The position numbers and the translations under genes were made by a program. A DNA stretch of 24,305 nucleotides, taken from Candidatus Obscuribacterales bacterium (GTDB lineage: Bacteria; Cyanobacteriota; Vampirovibrionia; Obscuribacterales; Obscuribacteraceae). Each line of letters opens with the position of its first letter. Position 1 is the stretch's first letter. The stretch is from the NCBI GenBank assembly GCA_021732245.1, contig JAKFVJ010000061.1, forward strand, positions 1-24,305. The letters are read 5' to 3'. Below are positions 13,767 to 22,377 of the stretch, piece after piece. A model generated the notes under the pieces. It was not told the origin of the DNA, did not search any database, and worked only from the letters and a program-made list of their open reading frames with translations.

Positions 13767-14041
13767 GGTGCAATCGTCCTATATTTCGCTGATTGATCGA
13801 TTACTCCTTACCATCATAACCCAAACCGCTTTAGGTTGTCCAGTTGGCTAATTGCGAAATTAGCGTGCAGCCAGCCAAATTCGTCCAGCGGCTGCAATGT
13901 TTCGGCGGCGGCCGCGTTTCGCGCAAGCTGCAAGTGCCATTCGCGTCAGACAATAACATGGTCGATTACCGACTGACCCATCAACGGTTCTGGAAGTGTA
14001 TATCGCCGACACGCGGCAGCGGAGAACGCTGAATGCGTTGA

Positions 14042-14578
14042 TTACGCCCAGGTTCGACTTTGCTTGAATTTCTCTCGCGCCCCCTGCAGGATTTCCTTCC
14101 AGTCCTCGCGAAGTGGCTTTACTTCCAATTCAACGATTAACCATTCGATTACGTCTTCCAGGGCAACACGTCCGGATGGGATATGGCGCTTGTGCAGATT
14201 GAAGAACGAAAACCGCTTATCCGCATCTGCATAAACATGAATGTGTGGATACAAGACCGGATCGTCATCGAGGTCTGGGTGGTAGTGGAAGCCGATCAGG
14301 TCTTTCTGCTCTTCGTCCAAGATTGAGTAGATGTATTCGCGTGTCGAGACAGCATCCTTATTTTCAGGGACCGGATCGTCAATTTCTTGTGAGATGTCTA
14401 TATACAGGACCCCGCCGTCGTTGCGCTTGAGCTTGACCGGGCCCTGAGACCAAGCAAGCGCTTGCCGCCCCTCTCTGTTCGGGTAAACAAAACAGACGTC
14501 ACGAGCGACACAACTTACGATTTTTTGCAGTTCTTCAGTGTAGTCATTAAGAGCCGCCTGTCCTTTATTTGTGGTCAC
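14042..14578 (-). CDS. Histidine-rich hypothetical protein, toxin-like member of a two-gene unit
   Basis: Family not recognised. The 178-residue product is acidic and contains a compact histidine cluster, FHYHPD (H98, H100), PHIHVY (H112, H114) and HKRH (H129, H132), followed by IPSGRVALEDVIEWLI, a typical ending helix. The arrangement HHP...PHxH loosely recalls TumE/DUF6516-type toxins, but a match is not claimed. It starts at a GTG inside the end of the small gene at 14565-14795 (14-base overlap) with no good ribosome-binding site of its own, so it depends on translational coupling. A small acidic protein followed by a larger one in overlap is a common toxin-antitoxin layout. Confidence 0.65.
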   Translation of the reverse strand: MTTNKGQAALNDYTEELQKIVSCVARDVCFVYPNREGRQALAWSQGPVKLKRNDGGVLYIDISQEIDDPVPENKDAVSTREYIYSILDEEQKDLIGFHYHPDLDDDPVLYPHIHVYADADKRFSFFNLHKRHIPSGRVALEDVIEWLIVELEVKPLREDWKEILQGAREKFKQSRTWA

Positions 14579-14795
14579 CGACTCGTGCCGCTTTCGGGAT
14601 CATCATCAAAACTTTCAACAACCGGGGGTTATTGCAGGCGTCTTTGTACTCGCCGTTCCGGTAACGCTTTAGGAACTCATCAGCGCTAAGTCCAAGGTAG
14701 GATTGCACCAAATTCTCGAAAAATTTGGCGGCTTGCTCTTCGTCCAACATCTGAACGTTAGGAGTATCATTCTTGTCGACAACTGAGCTGCTCAT
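14565..14795 (-). CDS. Small acidic protein, antitoxin-like member of a two-gene unit
   Basis: The 76-residue product begins with a disordered segment and continues with AAKFFENLVQSYLGLSADEFLKRY around residues 22-45 (two helices), then NGEYKDACNNPRLLKVLMMIP. A short pattern of this kind (LG.S..EFL.R...GEY) is familiar from small helical proteins encoded before orphan or toxin-like genes, but I cannot name the family. It precedes and overlaps the histidine-rich gene. Its job is probably to bind that partner; the case rests on size, charge and overlap. Confidence 0.6.
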   Translation of the reverse strand: MSSSVVDKNDTPNVQMLDEEQAAKFFENLVQSYLGLSADEFLKRYRNGEYKDACNNPRLLKVLMMIPKAARVGDHK

Positions 14796-15151
14796 AAGCC
14801 TTAACCTTTAGTCTTTATGTTCTAAAGAGTACCTGAAAACCTCGAACAAGGCAACTAGACGGCGAGAAAGCCGGTTTGGTTGCCGCTTTTCCGGACTGGA
14901 CTCTAGTCAGCAAGTCGCATTGCTACAACTAGATTGCTTGAATAAGCCAGTGGGCTGGTGGTCTAGGCTCCGTACTCATTCTAGCGCTTCATAGACAAAG
15001 CCTCCAAATTAGTATACCATACAAAGATATGGGTCCGGGGAGTAGCTTGTTGTCTGACTCTGGGGTGACCGCCCCTTATTTTGCTCGGCAACACTTTGGG
15101 AAAAGGCAAATCAGTCAGTTACGCAAGACTACTAGGGTCGTGTGCCACAGT
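14796..15151. other. Gene-free stretch between two leftward units
   Basis: No gene seen. It should contain the promoter of the 14042-14795 unit and the end of the efflux operon transcript. A small GGGG-tgaccg-CCCC stem (15062-15075) is followed by TTATTTT on the plus strand, a weak terminator-like site with no rightward gene known to need it. No clear promoter boxes, tRNA or repeat were found. Confidence 0.3.
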
Positions 15152-15526
15152 TCATGGCCCTAGCCAGCGAAGCGCTTCGTCGCGGTCGTTATAGAAGACC
15201 CGGTAACGGTCTTCATGTTTACCAAATGCCAGCCGGGATAAAAATGCGAGGCGATAACCCGGCACTACAATCGCGCTTTTTGCAATGCGTTCGTTCATTC
15301 GTTCGTGAAATGACTGCATCAGCAGAGTTAAGGTCAATGATGGGTCGTTCATGTACAGTCCATCGTAAAGAATGCAGGAGCTATCGCTGTGCATCAGCTC
15401 GCCCTCAATTTGCCTTTGCAAGAGTTCAGTAAGTTCCTCGGTTAGCCATCCGATCAGGGTGACAATAATTATGGAGCCGGTGCGCCTGACTTCTACGCGC
15501 CCTTCTGGGTATTGGGGTGAATCCAT
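15152..15526 (-). CDS. SpoIIAA/STAS-like protein
   Basis: The 124-residue protein fits the SpoIIAA-like STAS fold: strands VEVRRTGSIIIVTLIG, a helix LTEELTELLQRQI, a strand ILYDGLYM, a helix of LLMQSFHERMN, strand SAIVVPGYRLAFLSRLAF and the ending RVFYNDRDEALRWL, typical of the family's last helix. STAS-like proteins act in regulation or lipid or membrane contact in the cytoplasm. It is the last gene of the efflux operon, 33 bases after tolC-like, with AAGGAAAA upstream of the ATG. Its role beside an efflux pump is unclear. Confidence 0.65.
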   Translation of the reverse strand: MDSPQYPEGRVEVRRTGSIIIVTLIGWLTEELTELLQRQIEGELMHSDSSCILYDGLYMNDPSLTLTLLMQSFHERMNERIAKSAIVVPGYRLAFLSRLAFGKHEDRYRVFYNDRDEALRWLGP

Positions 15527-15559
15527 TGATTGATTTTCCTTACACTACGCACAGAGTTA

Positions 15560-17317
15560 CTAATTCTTGGGTTTTGATATCAATAGCCCAGACGTTACGT
15601 TGTCCACGGAGATTAAGCCGACGTCGCGAAGCAGTTGAGTTTGTGCTTTATTGAAATTGATCAACGCCTGCGCCTTATCTATGCGCGCCTGAGTGAGATC
15701 TCTTTGAGCAGTTAGTACATCGATATTGGTGCCTAGACCATTATCCAATCTCATTCTCGCCAACTTTAGCTCTTCAGCAGCCGAGATCACTCCATTAGTG
15801 GCTTCGTCAATAGCGGCGTTTGTAGTCATCGTCATGTTGTACGAATTTCTCACTTCATCGAGTACATTCAACAATTGTTTGTTGGCATCGATCATGGCTT
15901 GCCGCGCCTGCCAGCGAGAGGTTTCAGTGTTGGTGAGAGCCGTGGTGCCAAGACCGTCAAATTTCCACGTGACGGCGAAGTTGAGTAAATAAGTCGGATT
16001 CATCCGTCCAATGGTTGACTGTAGTCCAATAATATTGCCTCCTAAAGAAACTGTGGGCAGTAAGCTAGATGCAGAAATCATGATCGCTTTCTTGGCTGCT
16101 TGCCTGAGCTCGTCATACTGCTTAAGTTCCGGCCGGTTATCTATGGCTGTCTTGAGCAGATCGTTGATAGTAAGATCGGTAGAGACCAACCGGATTTTTC
16201 GAAGCGTCCTGTCGGCCGGCAACAGATCTTGTCCCATATTGCTGTTCAGTATGTGAGCAAGCTGTATAGCCGATGAGCGACGAGCGCCTTGTTGCTCAAT
16301 AAGACGTTGTCTGTCCTTCGAGAGTTGGGTTTTTGCCTGCAGAATATCCAGATTAGTTGCCAACCCATTGCTTTCGAGCGACGTATTCTGCCTGACCTGC
16401 TCTTCAGATATTGCCACAGCCGCTGTACGAATCTGCAAAAGAGTCTCGTTGTAGATCAGGTCATAATAAGTGTTTGCAGCGGACAGTAATGTGTTGCTAA
16501 TGTCTGCCTTCAATTGAGCTTTGCTGGCCTTGAATCGATGTTTTTGCGCTAAGGCGGTAAATAGCAGCTTGCCGCCCTGAATAGGCTTCCAACTGAGGCC
16601 ACCATTGAGCACCGTTAGAGTAGTATCGATCACGGTCTTTGTGGTAGTCACCCCACCTGCATTTGCCGAAGCGAACGCTTTGATCGGCAGAGCGGATGTG
16701 CTGTTCAATCCAACTTCATTAAAGCCTAAGGATGCTGAGGGTAAGTAGCTGGTAAGGGTGTTCAAGTAAGACCATTTTTGAGATTGAACGTTAGTAAAAG
16801 ACCGCAAAATATCCAGATTCATTCCTGAGGCCGAAAGCAGAACATCACGGAGCGATATTTGTTCTTGCAGATTTGAGTCGAGCCCAAAAGGGCTAAGGTA
16901 TTGGCTAACGGAAATCAAAGCTTTGAGCGGAGGTTGTTCCATCTGAATGAAATGATTGGCCGTATTATCGATTTGATTTACTGCCTGGTCATTTACTGGT
17001 GGAACAACTTCAACTCGGGAAGAACCCATTTGCTGCGGCGCGTTTTGTCTAGCGGTTTCTTCCTGGTACACCTGTTTTTTATCGAAGCGCTTAACCGTCT
17101 GCTTGAGCTGAGGCAAAGACACTTCCGCCAGGAGCTGCTTTTCATTGCGGACTTGATTGCCACCACGAGGACTTGCGGAAGCTATTTGACTGGGAGCCTG
17201 TTTGGAATCAGCAGGAGCAAGTTCGTCTGCACTTGCATAGCTTTGGACTGACAGTGATACCAGGTATAGCGTAAGCGCTAAAGTCCTGCGCACTTTAAGC
17301 CCGGTCGTGATTATCAT
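15560..17317 (-). CDS. TolC-family outer-membrane efflux channel
   Basis: The mature protein is an outer-membrane trimeric channel and periplasmic tunnel for multidrug export. Residues 1-29 are a signal peptide (MIITTGLKVRRTLALTLYL, then SYASADE as the cleavage region). Two OEP repeats follow: about 165-370, with LESNGLATNLDILQAKTQLS, and about 385-575, with LDNGLGTNIDVLTAQRDLTQ, the matched helix-pair motif of the family. About 90 residues before the first repeat are Gln-rich and low complexity, an extension longer than TolC itself. The start at 17317 was chosen because AAGGAG lies six bases upstream and gives a clean signal peptide; an ATG at 17344, overlapping the emrB-like stop, is the alternative. 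Confidence 0.9.
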   Translation of the reverse strand: MIITTGLKVRRTLALTLYLVSLSVQSYASADELAPADSKQAPSQIASASPRGGNQVRNEKQLLAEVSLPQLKQTVKRFDKKQVYQEETARQNAPQQMGSSRVEVVPPVNDQAVNQIDNTANHFIQMEQPPLKALISVSQYLSPFGLDSNLQEQISLRDVLLSASGMNLDILRSFTNVQSQKWSYLNTLTSYLPSASLGFNEVGLNSTSALPIKAFASANAGGVTTTKTVIDTTLTVLNGGLSWKPIQGGKLLFTALAQKHRFKASKAQLKADISNTLLSAANTYYDLIYNETLLQIRTAAVAISEEQVRQNTSLESNGLATNLDILQAKTQLSKDRQRLIEQQGARRSSAIQLAHILNSNMGQDLLPADRTLRKIRLVSTDLTINDLLKTAIDNRPELKQYDELRQAAKKAIMISASSLLPTVSLGGNIIGLQSTIGRMNPTYLLNFAVTWKFDGLGTTALTNTETSRWQARQAMIDANKQLLNVLDEVRNSYNMTMTTNAAIDEATNGVISAAEELKLARMRLDNGLGTNIDVLTAQRDLTQARIDKAQALINFNKAQTQLLRDVGLISVDNVTSGLLISKPKN

Positions 17318-17343
17318 CAAGGTCTCCTTACAAACTACATTCA

Positions 17344-18927
17344 TCAGTGCGCCGACAATGAAACTTTGCTCTTGCGCCCGGAATCAAGAAGGAATAGAAG
17401 CACCATACTGGCGCACAAAAGAACACCAACAAGCCATGAGATGTCCGCAAAGGAAAGAACGGAAGCCTGCCTGAGCACCTCGCTGTTTGCTAAGAGTCTG
17501 GCACCTGATTCTGCATCGTGCGGAGACACGCCGTGGCTCTTGAAGACACTGGCAAAACCATTCATTGTCTCGACAGCCGCCTGATTGAATGGTGTGACTT
17601 TTTCAATAAGTACAGCTCTATGGAACTCATCACGTCTGGCAAGCAGTGTGGTGATAGCTGCAATGCCTATACTGCCACCAAGTTGGCGAGCCAGGTTGAA
17701 GAAGCCGGAGGCTTCTGCAATTTCTTCCGGCGGACAGTTACCGAGCGTGGCCATTGTCAGCGGCATATACATAAAAACCATCGCTACGCCTCTAGCGAGA
17801 AGCGGCCAGAAGAAGTAATCAACATTTGTGCCCAGATTGATATTGGTTAATTGGAACATAACCCAGGCCATTAACAAAGTGCCTATACCAACGAGCACGC
17901 GCGCGTCAAAATATTTAGAGAATATGCCTGACAGTGGCATCAGTATGGCTGAAGCTATTGAGCCCGGAAGTTGCAGGAGCCCAGCCTGCATGGCGGTGAA
18001 ACCCAAGAGCGTCTGTACAAAGCTGGGTATGGTGAACATGCTGCCATACATGGTCATGCCCATGACCAGTGAGAAAAGAGATCCCCCCGCTATAGCTCGA
18101 TGCCGCAAGACTCTCAGCTCAACTGCCGGCTTTTCCGTCGTTAACTCCTGCACTATAAACAGGATGAACCCAACAAAGGCTGCAATGGACAGAGTAACGA
18201 TCGTTGGCGAAGAGAACCAATCATCGTGTTGTCCTTCCTCAAGAACATATTGGAATGATCCAACTGCCACAATAAGAAGGAATATTCCAAGCCAATCAAC
18301 CTTAACTTTAGAGGTGTCACCGGGAACATCATCAGGCAAAGCATAAAGACACATCAAGGTCGCCAGAATCCCAAAGGGAATGTTGATGAAAAAGATCCAG
18401 CGCCAGTTGAAGGTATCAGTCAAATAGCCGCCTAATGTAGGACCGAGAATTGGTCCGACAATGATGCACAGACCAAAGAGTCCCTGGGCGTGGCCTTGCA
18501 GTTCCTTTGGGAATGACTCAAACAGTATGGACTGGGCCTTAGCGAGCAGTCCTCCACCAAATAACCCCTGCAACAGACGAGCCAAAACAAGCATCACTAG
18601 ATTTGTTGATACGCCGCACAAAATTGATGCCAGCGTAAACCCGATCATAGAAACAACAAAGTACTTCTTCCTTCCAAAAGCCGTGCCAAGCCAGGCACTG
18701 AGTGGAATCATGATGCCGTTGGCAACCGAATAGGCTGTGATTACCCAGCCGACTTCACTCAATGTGGCTCCAAGGTTGCCTTGAATATGCGGCAGGGCAA
18801 CGTTAACGATACTTGTATCGAGCACTTCAAGCAAGGCGCCTAACGACACTGCCACGGCAATCAGCCAGCGGACGATCTGTCCTTTTTCAGCGACCTTTTG
18901 TTCTAGTGCTTTTTGGTAGCCGCTCAT
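17344..18927 (-). CDS. emrB: EmrB/QacA-type (DHA2, 14-helix) drug:proton antiporter
   Basis: Inner-membrane transporter of the major facilitator superfamily, 527 residues, the usual size for the 14-helix DHA2 family. The first helix carries LLEVLDTSIVNVALPHIQ, the DHA2 motif D1; SAWLGTAFGRKKYF is the loop-2/3 motif A; RLLQGLFGGGLLAK is motif B; GPILGPTLGGYLTD and NWRWIFFINIPFG are motif C and its follow-on. It pumps drugs or toxic compounds using the proton gradient and works with the EmrA-like adaptor and TolC-like channel as a three-part pump across both membranes. It begins ten bases after the adaptor gene and its stop overlaps an ATG of the channel gene. Confidence 0.93.
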   Translation of the reverse strand: MSGYQKALEQKVAEKGQIVRWLIAVAVSLGALLEVLDTSIVNVALPHIQGNLGATLSEVGWVITAYSVANGIMIPLSAWLGTAFGRKKYFVVSMIGFTLASILCGVSTNLVMLVLARLLQGLFGGGLLAKAQSILFESFPKELQGHAQGLFGLCIIVGPILGPTLGGYLTDTFNWRWIFFINIPFGILATLMCLYALPDDVPGDTSKVKVDWLGIFLLIVAVGSFQYVLEEGQHDDWFSSPTIVTLSIAAFVGFILFIVQELTTEKPAVELRVLRHRAIAGGSLFSLVMGMTMYGSMFTIPSFVQTLLGFTAMQAGLLQLPGSIASAILMPLSGIFSKYFDARVLVGIGTLLMAWVMFQLTNINLGTNVDYFFWPLLARGVAMVFMYMPLTMATLGNCPPEEIAEASGFFNLARQLGGSIGIAAITTLLARRDEFHRAVLIEKVTPFNQAAVETMNGFASVFKSHGVSPHDAESGARLLANSEVLRQASVLSFADISWLVGVLLCASMVLLFLLDSGRKSKVSLSAH

Positions 18928-18937
18928 CGGATTAGTG

Positions 18938-20215
18938 CTACTTGTTCACAAAAACTGTAACGAGGCAGGACATGCCCGGTCCAATTTTGCTCCGATAGTC
19001 TCCGAGACTTTGGTCATCAAAAACTATTTTGACGGGGATGCGCTGAACTATCTTAGTGAAGTTCCCACTGGCGTTCTCTGCCGGAAGCATGCTGAACTTG
19101 GCTCCTGATGCAGGGGAGAGACTGTTGACCGTCCCTTTGAATACGCGACCAGGAAAGGCATCAACTTTGATCTCAGCCTCTTGCCCTACGCGCATTCTGC
19201 CAACTTGCGTTTCCTTGTAGTTGGCCATGATCCAAGATTCGTCCTGTACTATGGATATCAGCGTCTGCCCAGGCTCAACACGCTGCCCGATCTCCACGGA
19301 CTTCTTGGCGATGCGTCCATTAACAGGGGCGGAAAGCTTTGTGTAGGAAAGCTGAAGCTTGGCTTGGTTAAGTGCCGCCTGGTAGCGGCTAATGCCAGAC
19401 AACGCACCTTTATATTGATCCTCGTCCATTCTCTGCTGGGACACCATCGCTTGAGCTGATGTAAATGTTCCCTTGGATTTCTGCAAGCGCCCGATAGCCT
19501 CTTCTACCTTAGATTGCGCTTGTAGTGCTTGTTTTTGAGATTGCCTGAGACTTTCTTCTGCCTGCTCACGCTGAGCGATTTGCATCTGTAGAGTTTGCTG
19601 CGCTTTGTCGTATTGCTGCTTTGTGACAGCGTGACTTTCGTAGACGGTTTTGTATCGCTGGAAATCGGTGCGCGCGAATTCCTCCTGTGCCACCAATTCC
19701 TTCAGTCTTGCCCTGGACTGTCTGACTTGGTCGCCAGCTTGTAAAACTGCTGCTTTTGCTGTGACAATCTCAGCTTGGACAGCATTGATGTCGCCATTTG
19801 CTTGAGCCGTTTCTCCCTGAGCTGACAGCGAGCTTTGCTCGATCTTGGATTTTGCAGCAGCTGCCTGGTGCTGGGCTTGTGCAAAAGAGGCCGCGGCTTC
19901 GTGTACTTCTACCTGTTGGTCTTCTGGATCGAGTTGAACAAGGATATCTCCCTTCTTAATCCGTTGATGCTCATCGATAAGGACATTACTGACGGTGCCG
20001 GAAATTCTTGAACTAATGTAGGTAATATGTCCTTCCACGTAGGCATCGTCTGTCTCTTCGCGCCCATGAGCATATTGCCACCACACGGCCCCGAGAATCA
20101 CCAGAGCTATCGTGAGTACGCCTGCAGTCAAGGCTACTTTGTTTATTTTCCTCGGCGCAGGCGATGGTGCGACTTCGGAAATACTTTCAGTAGTTTGTTC
20201 TTGGACGGTACGCAT
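18938..20215 (-). CDS. emrA: EmrA/HlyD-type membrane fusion protein
   Basis: Periplasmic adaptor linking the EmrB-type pump to the TolC-type channel. A short cytoplasmic N-terminus and one membrane helix (about residues 28-46, ALTAGVLTIALVILGAVWW) are followed by the EmrA signature EETDDAYVEGHITYISSRI, a lipoyl-like half domain (GTVSNVLIDEHQRIKKGDILV), a long Gln/Ala-rich coiled-coil hairpin (about 85-275), the second lipoyl half (LSAPVNGRIAKKSVEIGQ) and a beta-barrel ending PGMSCLVTVFV. Size matches EmrA. ATG at 20215 was chosen for its upstream AGGAAC; the ATG at 20248 is an alternative adding 11 residues without a visible ribosome-binding site. Confidence 0.92.
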   Translation of the reverse strand: MRTVQEQTTESISEVAPSPAPRKINKVALTAGVLTIALVILGAVWWQYAHGREETDDAYVEGHITYISSRISGTVSNVLIDEHQRIKKGDILVQLDPEDQQVEVHEAAASFAQAQHQAAAAKSKIEQSSLSAQGETAQANGDINAVQAEIVTAKAAVLQAGDQVRQSRARLKELVAQEEFARTDFQRYKTVYESHAVTKQQYDKAQQTLQMQIAQREQAEESLRQSQKQALQAQSKVEEAIGRLQKSKGTFTSAQAMVSQQRMDEDQYKGALSGISRYQAALNQAKLQLSYTKLSAPVNGRIAKKSVEIGQRVEPGQTLISIVQDESWIMANYKETQVGRMRVGQEAEIKVDAFPGRVFKGTVNSLSPASGAKFSMLPAENASGNFTKIVQRIPVKIVFDDQSLGDYRSKIGPGMSCLVTVFVNK

Positions 20216-20278
20216 TGTATTTGTTCCTGTGTCCTCGTTTGGATTCATGGTGTTATGGCAGCCATCAAGGGTTTGGTA

Positions 20279-20920
20279 TTAGTTTTTGGTCTGATCAGTT
20301 GTTCGTCCGGTGAGGAATCCGTGCAACAACAAATCAATGACGCTATCCGTATCTTGGGCAAGAGAAGTCTTGCTGCCGGTGAAATAGTGAGTGAAAAGCT
20401 TGCCGTACAGTTGCTGGCTAATAAAGTCCGTTATCTTCGATGGCTCTATATTTCTTGCCTCGCCGTCTCTAATGAGGGACGCGAACATCTCGTTCCACTG
20501 ACCGACACTTCGATCCCGGTGCTCGAAATACGTAGGTTTTTGCCTATCTTTGAACTCAGAACGCTCCTGGATGATCAGTTCTAGGAGTTCACTATTGTCG
20601 TCAAAGAATTGAAAGTAAGCCGTAATAGCAGCTTTCAGCCGCTCAAGAGGATCGGTCAAGTGGGCTGACGCTGTGTGGATCGAGTCCTGGAGTCTCCTCA
20701 TCGCCCGATCTGCGCAAGCAAGGAACAATGCTTGTTTGGTTGGAAAAGTTCTGTATATGGTTCCTTTGCCTATGCCAAGAGAGGCGGCAATCACCTGGAC
20801 GTCAGTTGCCCTGAAGCCATTCTGGGCAAATGCCCTGGTAGCCTCAGCCAGGATTTCCTCGTCGCGAGCTGGAAGGACAGAAATCTGCTGGGACTGTGCG
20901 TTTAGCGATTTTGTTGTCAT
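20279..20920 (-). CDS. TetR-family transcriptional repressor of the efflux operon
   Basis: The 213-residue protein has the TetR N-terminal DNA-binding domain: RDEEILAEATRAFAQNGF, then the helix-turn-helix around residues 38-59 with ATDVQVIAASLGIGKGTIYRTFPTK, the hallmark KGTIYRTF. The variable C-terminal half should bind an inducer, probably a pump substrate. It is first in the operon and probably represses it and itself through the palindromes at 20943 and 21066. The start at 20920, preceded by AAAAGGGG, is preferred over the upstream ATG at 20962, because the longer form would place the first operator inside the coding sequence. Target assignment is inferred from position. Confidence 0.9.
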   Translation of the reverse strand: MTTKSLNAQSQQISVLPARDEEILAEATRAFAQNGFRATDVQVIAASLGIGKGTIYRTFPTKQALFLACADRAMRRLQDSIHTASAHLTDPLERLKAAITAYFQFFDDNSELLELIIQERSEFKDRQKPTYFEHRDRSVGQWNEMFASLIRDGEARNIEPSKITDFISQQLYGKLFTHYFTGSKTSLAQDTDSVIDLLLHGFLTGRTTDQTKN

Positions 20921-20942
20921 TGCATCCCCTTTTGTCAAGCGC

Positions 20943-20960
20943 GGACGGACGCGTCCGTCC
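20943..20960. promoter_or_regulatory. Palindromic TetR operator, site 1
   Basis: GGACGGACGCGTCCGTCC is a perfect 18-bp palindrome 23 bases before the repressor start codon, and the same sequence is repeated at 21066. Length and symmetry match TetR-family operators. Binding here would block transcription of the repressor-pump operon. Confidence 0.75.
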
Positions 20961-21065
20961 AATTACCAGAATAGCAAAGGTTCCAATTCCAAACATTAAC
21001 CCCGCGTCACGTCGGTGAGTTGTGGTCCTTGAAAAAACAAGAGTTTAGTGGTGATGCAAAGGATT

Positions 21066-21083
21066 GGACGGACGCGTCCGTCT
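21066..21083. promoter_or_regulatory. Palindromic TetR operator, site 2
   Basis: GGACGGACGCGTCCGTCT repeats site 1 with a single change in the last base; the inner 16 bases remain a perfect palindrome. Centre-to-centre distance to site 1 is 123 bases. It lies upstream of the repressor promoter region and 109 bases before the response-regulator gene, so it could serve either direction. Confidence 0.7.
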
Positions 21084-21191
21084 GGCAGTAGTATATGCGA
21101 GGCATAGCGGTTGGGTATTCAGTGAGTGCTCATCCTGAAGTGCCTGCTGCAAGAATCACTGGCCTAGTAGATTTGCGGGAATTTCCATATC

Positions 21192-21578
21192 GTGTTTGAA
21201 AAAATTCTGATTGTTGATGACAATGAGTCTCTGCGGAAGATTATTACTTTTCATTTGCGAAAACTCGGTTGGGAAGCCACTTCTGTAGGCAGTGGCAGAG
21301 AGGCCATAGAAAGCATTCAGTGCGTGCACTACGACCTGATCTTGCTAGACATTAATATGCTGGATATGGACGGATACGAAACCGCGATCGGCATCCGTTC
21401 GTTAGAGCAGCAATTGGGACGAGAGCCAGTCACAATCATTGCCCACACTTCCGGCGATCTTGACAGAGACAAGTGTTTGACTTCAGGCATGAATGATGGC
21501 ATGGAAAAACAAGCACTGCTGGATGATTTAAGATGTTTGGTAGAGAAATGGTTAGAGCAATCGGCACAAAGACCATGA
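21192..21578 (+). CDS. Single-domain response regulator (CheY-like receiver)
   Basis: A 128-residue receiver domain only, without an output domain. The phosphorylation pocket is visible: D9 and D10 (IVDDN), phosphoacceptor D53 (LILLDINM, then LDMDGYE), T86 (IIAHTSGD) and K106 (GMEKQ, though the usual Pro after Lys is missing). The sequence style, with GMNDGMEKQALLDDL, resembles receivers cut from hybrid histidine kinases. It starts at a GTG without a strong ribosome-binding site. No kinase gene is nearby, so it is an orphan, signalling by phosphotransfer or protein binding. Divergent from the tetR operon and downstream of operator site 2, it could be co-regulated. Confidence 0.85.
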   Translation: MFEKILIVDDNESLRKIITFHLRKLGWEATSVGSGREAIESIQCVHYDLILLDINMLDMDGYETAIGIRSLEQQLGREPVTIIAHTSGDLDRDKCLTSGMNDGMEKQALLDDLRCLVEKWLEQSAQRP

Positions 21579-21672
21579 AGACCCGCATAGTTTCGGACCA
21601 CAGCAATTGTGTGTGAATTTCCGAAAGTGGCGCTATAGCCTGAAACACTGCAACCATGAGGCAGCCAGTCAG

Positions 21673-22371
21673 CTACGCGCCTTGCTGGCTAGTCGGCAAG
21701 GCGGCTATGCAATCTTGAGAATCGATTCTTGGTGAGTTTACGGCCTTCGAAACCGCAAACGATGCAAGCCTGCTTGAGTCAATTGGAACTAGCAAGGAAA
21801 GCAATGCAGAGACATCGGTCTCAGCAGCATCGAGCCAGGAAGTCTCATTCCGTGGTGGCAGGATCGCCGGCATTCGATCATGTATTGGTTGCATAAACGA
21901 ATTCGCCGGCATGGTAATTATTGTGCAAGTTCTCAAAACTTCGCCATCTGCCGAAGTCCAGCGGTCCCAGAGTCCAGCGAATCCAAACATTGCTTTGTCC
22001 GGCAGGTGAATGTAAGTCGGGATCTTCTGTCCAGTGTCAGGATCTTGACGCCATTCAAAAAATCCATCAGCAGGAATTATGCAGCGCCTGCTTTTGAGCG
22101 CATTTTTGAAAAACGGCTTCTCGGCGATAGTCTCAATGCGGGCATTGATCATCGGCTTGGTTTTCTTCAGGTCTTTCGCCCAGGAGGGAATCAGTCCCCA
22201 TTTCAGCGAGGACAGGACGGTCCTCCCATTCTCCTGCAGAATCGCCGCCACATTCTGACTTGGCGCGATGTTGAAGCGCGGGACCAATCGGGTTTCGCTA
22301 AAGTCAGAGATCAGAAAGCGCTCACCGAACTCGCGTTCTTCGGCGCGTGTAAGTGTGTATCTGCCGCACAT
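21673..22371 (-). CDS. yedK: SRAP-domain protein, YedK/HMCES family (abasic-site DNA crosslinker)
   Basis: Begins MCGRYTLTR: after Met removal Cys2 is the residue that forms a stable thiazolidine link to abasic sites in single-stranded DNA, shielding them during replication. Other conserved residues are present: the N76-A-R stretch (MINARIET), E106 in ADGFFEWR, and H164 in QPIHDRMPAIL. At 232 residues it is of normal length and appears intact. Family members are linked to the SOS response and often travel with phages or mobile DNA. Its own promoter (22378-22406) puts the transcription start at or very near the ATG, so translation is probably leaderless; no good ribosome-binding site is otherwise seen. 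Confidence 0.93.
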   Translation of the reverse strand: MCGRYTLTRAEEREFGERFLISDFSETRLVPRFNIAPSQNVAAILQENGRTVLSSLKWGLIPSWAKDLKKTKPMINARIETIAEKPFFKNALKSRRCIIPADGFFEWRQDPDTGQKIPTYIHLPDKAMFGFAGLWDRWTSADGEVLRTCTIITMPANSFMQPIHDRMPAILPPRNETSWLDAAETDVSALLSLLVPIDSSRLASFAVSKAVNSPRIDSQDCIAALPTSQQGA

Positions 22372-22377
22372 TGTCTA

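Noticed and set aside
13844..14032. Rightward 62-codon open frame in the gap, possibly a transposase remnant
   Set aside because: No transposase motif or terminal repeats could be found, and the sequence has no ribosome-binding site; the 13767-14041 gap is otherwise featureless.
15062..15085. GGGG/CCCC stem followed by TTATTTT as a terminator
   Set aside because: Only four base pairs, and it points rightward where no gene ends; not listed as a terminator.
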